NCBI RefSeq assembly: GCF_000264905.1
Contig: NW_006763157.1
Location: 198,679-218,969, forward strand
Length of the DNA: 20,291 nucleotides
Direction of reading: 5' to 3'
Source: Stereum hirsutum FP-91666 SS1
Taxonomy: Eukaryota; Basidiomycota; Agaricomycetes; Russulales; Stereaceae
Within the stretch, counting starts at the first letter, position 1; the number at the start of each line of letters is the position of its first letter. Under the pieces are notes generated by a model. That model had not been told where the DNA came from and did not search any database. It saw only the letters and a list, made by a program, of their open reading frames with translations. Of this stretch, positions 19,426 to 20,291 are shown piece by piece. A program made the position numbers and the translations under genes.

Positions 19426-20291
19426 AGGACTGTGGAAGGTACATAGGATAGGGTGGTAGACATTGGGGCATTTTGAGGGGTAAATACTGCGGTGAATGAG
19501 GTGGTAGAATTTATCCTCGCACGGCTAGGCATCGTGATCCCAGTCATAAGACCTGCGCCAAGTCAGCGAGCGCGTGCAGTGCGCACAGATAGAGGTGACG
19601 GAGGTCAAGAGTAAACGCATAGGACCAACATTTTTGTATATAGAGTGCGTAGCCGTCGAGCAAAGGTGTCCATATGGTGTCCATGAACGATCTAGAGTAC
19701 AGGTAACGAGGAGCCCGAAGGCCCAAATGCCAACATCGTCAATCTGGAGGATTGAGACACAGACAACCGCGGCGACCTTCTAAGCTTGTACCCTATCGTA
19801 CAGTGTATTGGGAAGCCTCGAGCGATAAACTCATCATCCAGCATTGTTTCCGAGCTTCACCCAGGACAGCACAGAGACGAAACGGCCCGACTAATGAGTC
19901 GTGATCATACAAAAATGGGATAGATGGCCTGACGCTACATAGGATACGTACATGAAAGATATCAGTTGAGTTAAACTCTTTGAAACCTCCCATGTGTCGC
20001 ACTGAGAGAAGCCGGAGAAATTTGTTGGCATAATCTGTCGAGGAATAGGAGGACAAGAGGGCCCAGGAGATCGTGCGAGAGAATACGAAGTTGTGTTGTG
20101 ACAGTCATTACGAGAAATTTAGCATGCAATGTAGTTGCTACCAGCATGAAGAATCACTGTAGACCGACTCTTGTAGAGACATAACGTCGAGCTCGGTGAC
20201 GAGAACAAAGCGGTCGCCGGGAACAAGGAGAGAGTGTGATCAACCTGATGACGTCACCCTCCTTGGGTGTCTTTCTTTTTTTTTTGTTATT
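19426..20291. other. Right end of window, no gene supported
   Basis: Minus-strand open frames at 19544-19726 and 19793-20056 have some protein-like texture (for example SSTDYANKFLRLLSV followed by a GTACGT donor at about 19945-19950). No family, start or complete exon chain can be defended. The window ends in an 11-base T run. Confidence 0.45.
20249..20256. promoter_or_regulatory. Perfect CRE-like palindrome TGACGTCA
   Basis: An 8-bp palindrome matching the consensus bound by ATF/CREB bZIP factors. It could belong to a minus-strand gene starting below 20200, but none is confirmed, and an 8-bp match can occur by chance. Confidence 0.3.

Noticed and set aside
1..20291. CRISPR arrays, prokaryotic defence or phage modules
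   Set aside because: No spaced short repeats or related genes. Intron-rich genes and gene families are fungal.

Overview
The window looks like a nuclear genome segment of a basidiomycete fungus (Agaricomycetes). Its genes are cut by many short introns, mostly with GTRNGT donors. Its families are ones common in mushroom-forming fungi: the C-terminal part of a NACHT/HET-E-type WD40 protein, a fungal amino-acid/GABA-type permease, a MYND zinc-finger protein, and a membrane protein resembling the DUF6533 family. No bacterial-style operon, phage or CRISPR structure is present. All family names rest on motif recognition by eye, not on a database search.

Layout. Positions 1-779 are the 3' end of a WD40-repeat gene with four nearly identical 129-bp repeats. 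Most of the rest is organised around a large, old inverted duplication. Arm 1 lies at about 1865-5808 and arm 2 at about 12383-16895 in the opposite orientation, with about 6.6 kb between them. Read outward from the permease, each arm carries the permease 5' part and promoter, an intron-bearing tRNA-Glu(CTC)-like gene, about 600 bp of diverged DNA, and a second tRNA-like gene split by an insert of about 130 bp. In arm 2 the permease is complete: 15 exons on the minus strand from 14101 to 10333, 558 aa. In arm 1 it is a relic with exons 1-2, no exon 3, a shortened exon 4 and nothing further.

The spacer holds about 1.8 kb without a clear gene, a five-exon MYND zinc-finger gene (7570-8828, plus strand), about 0.6 kb of unassigned sequence, and a decayed tail of another permease (about 9440-10080, minus strand) lying in tandem behind the intact gene. 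To the right of arm 2, pieces of a multi-pass membrane protein of the DUF6533 type can be read on the plus strand (17926-19425). Its exon structure does not close cleanly and it may be decaying. The last 0.9 kb has no gene I can defend.

The genes do not form a pathway. The coherent story is genome structure: segmental inverted duplication, decay of one permease copy and of the tRNA copies, and a tandem permease remnant. The most unusual signals are a tRNA insert that differs less between the arms than the tRNA halves flanking it, two micro-exons of 8 and 9 nt in the intact permease, and a pair of compensating frameshifts inside one WD40 repeat.
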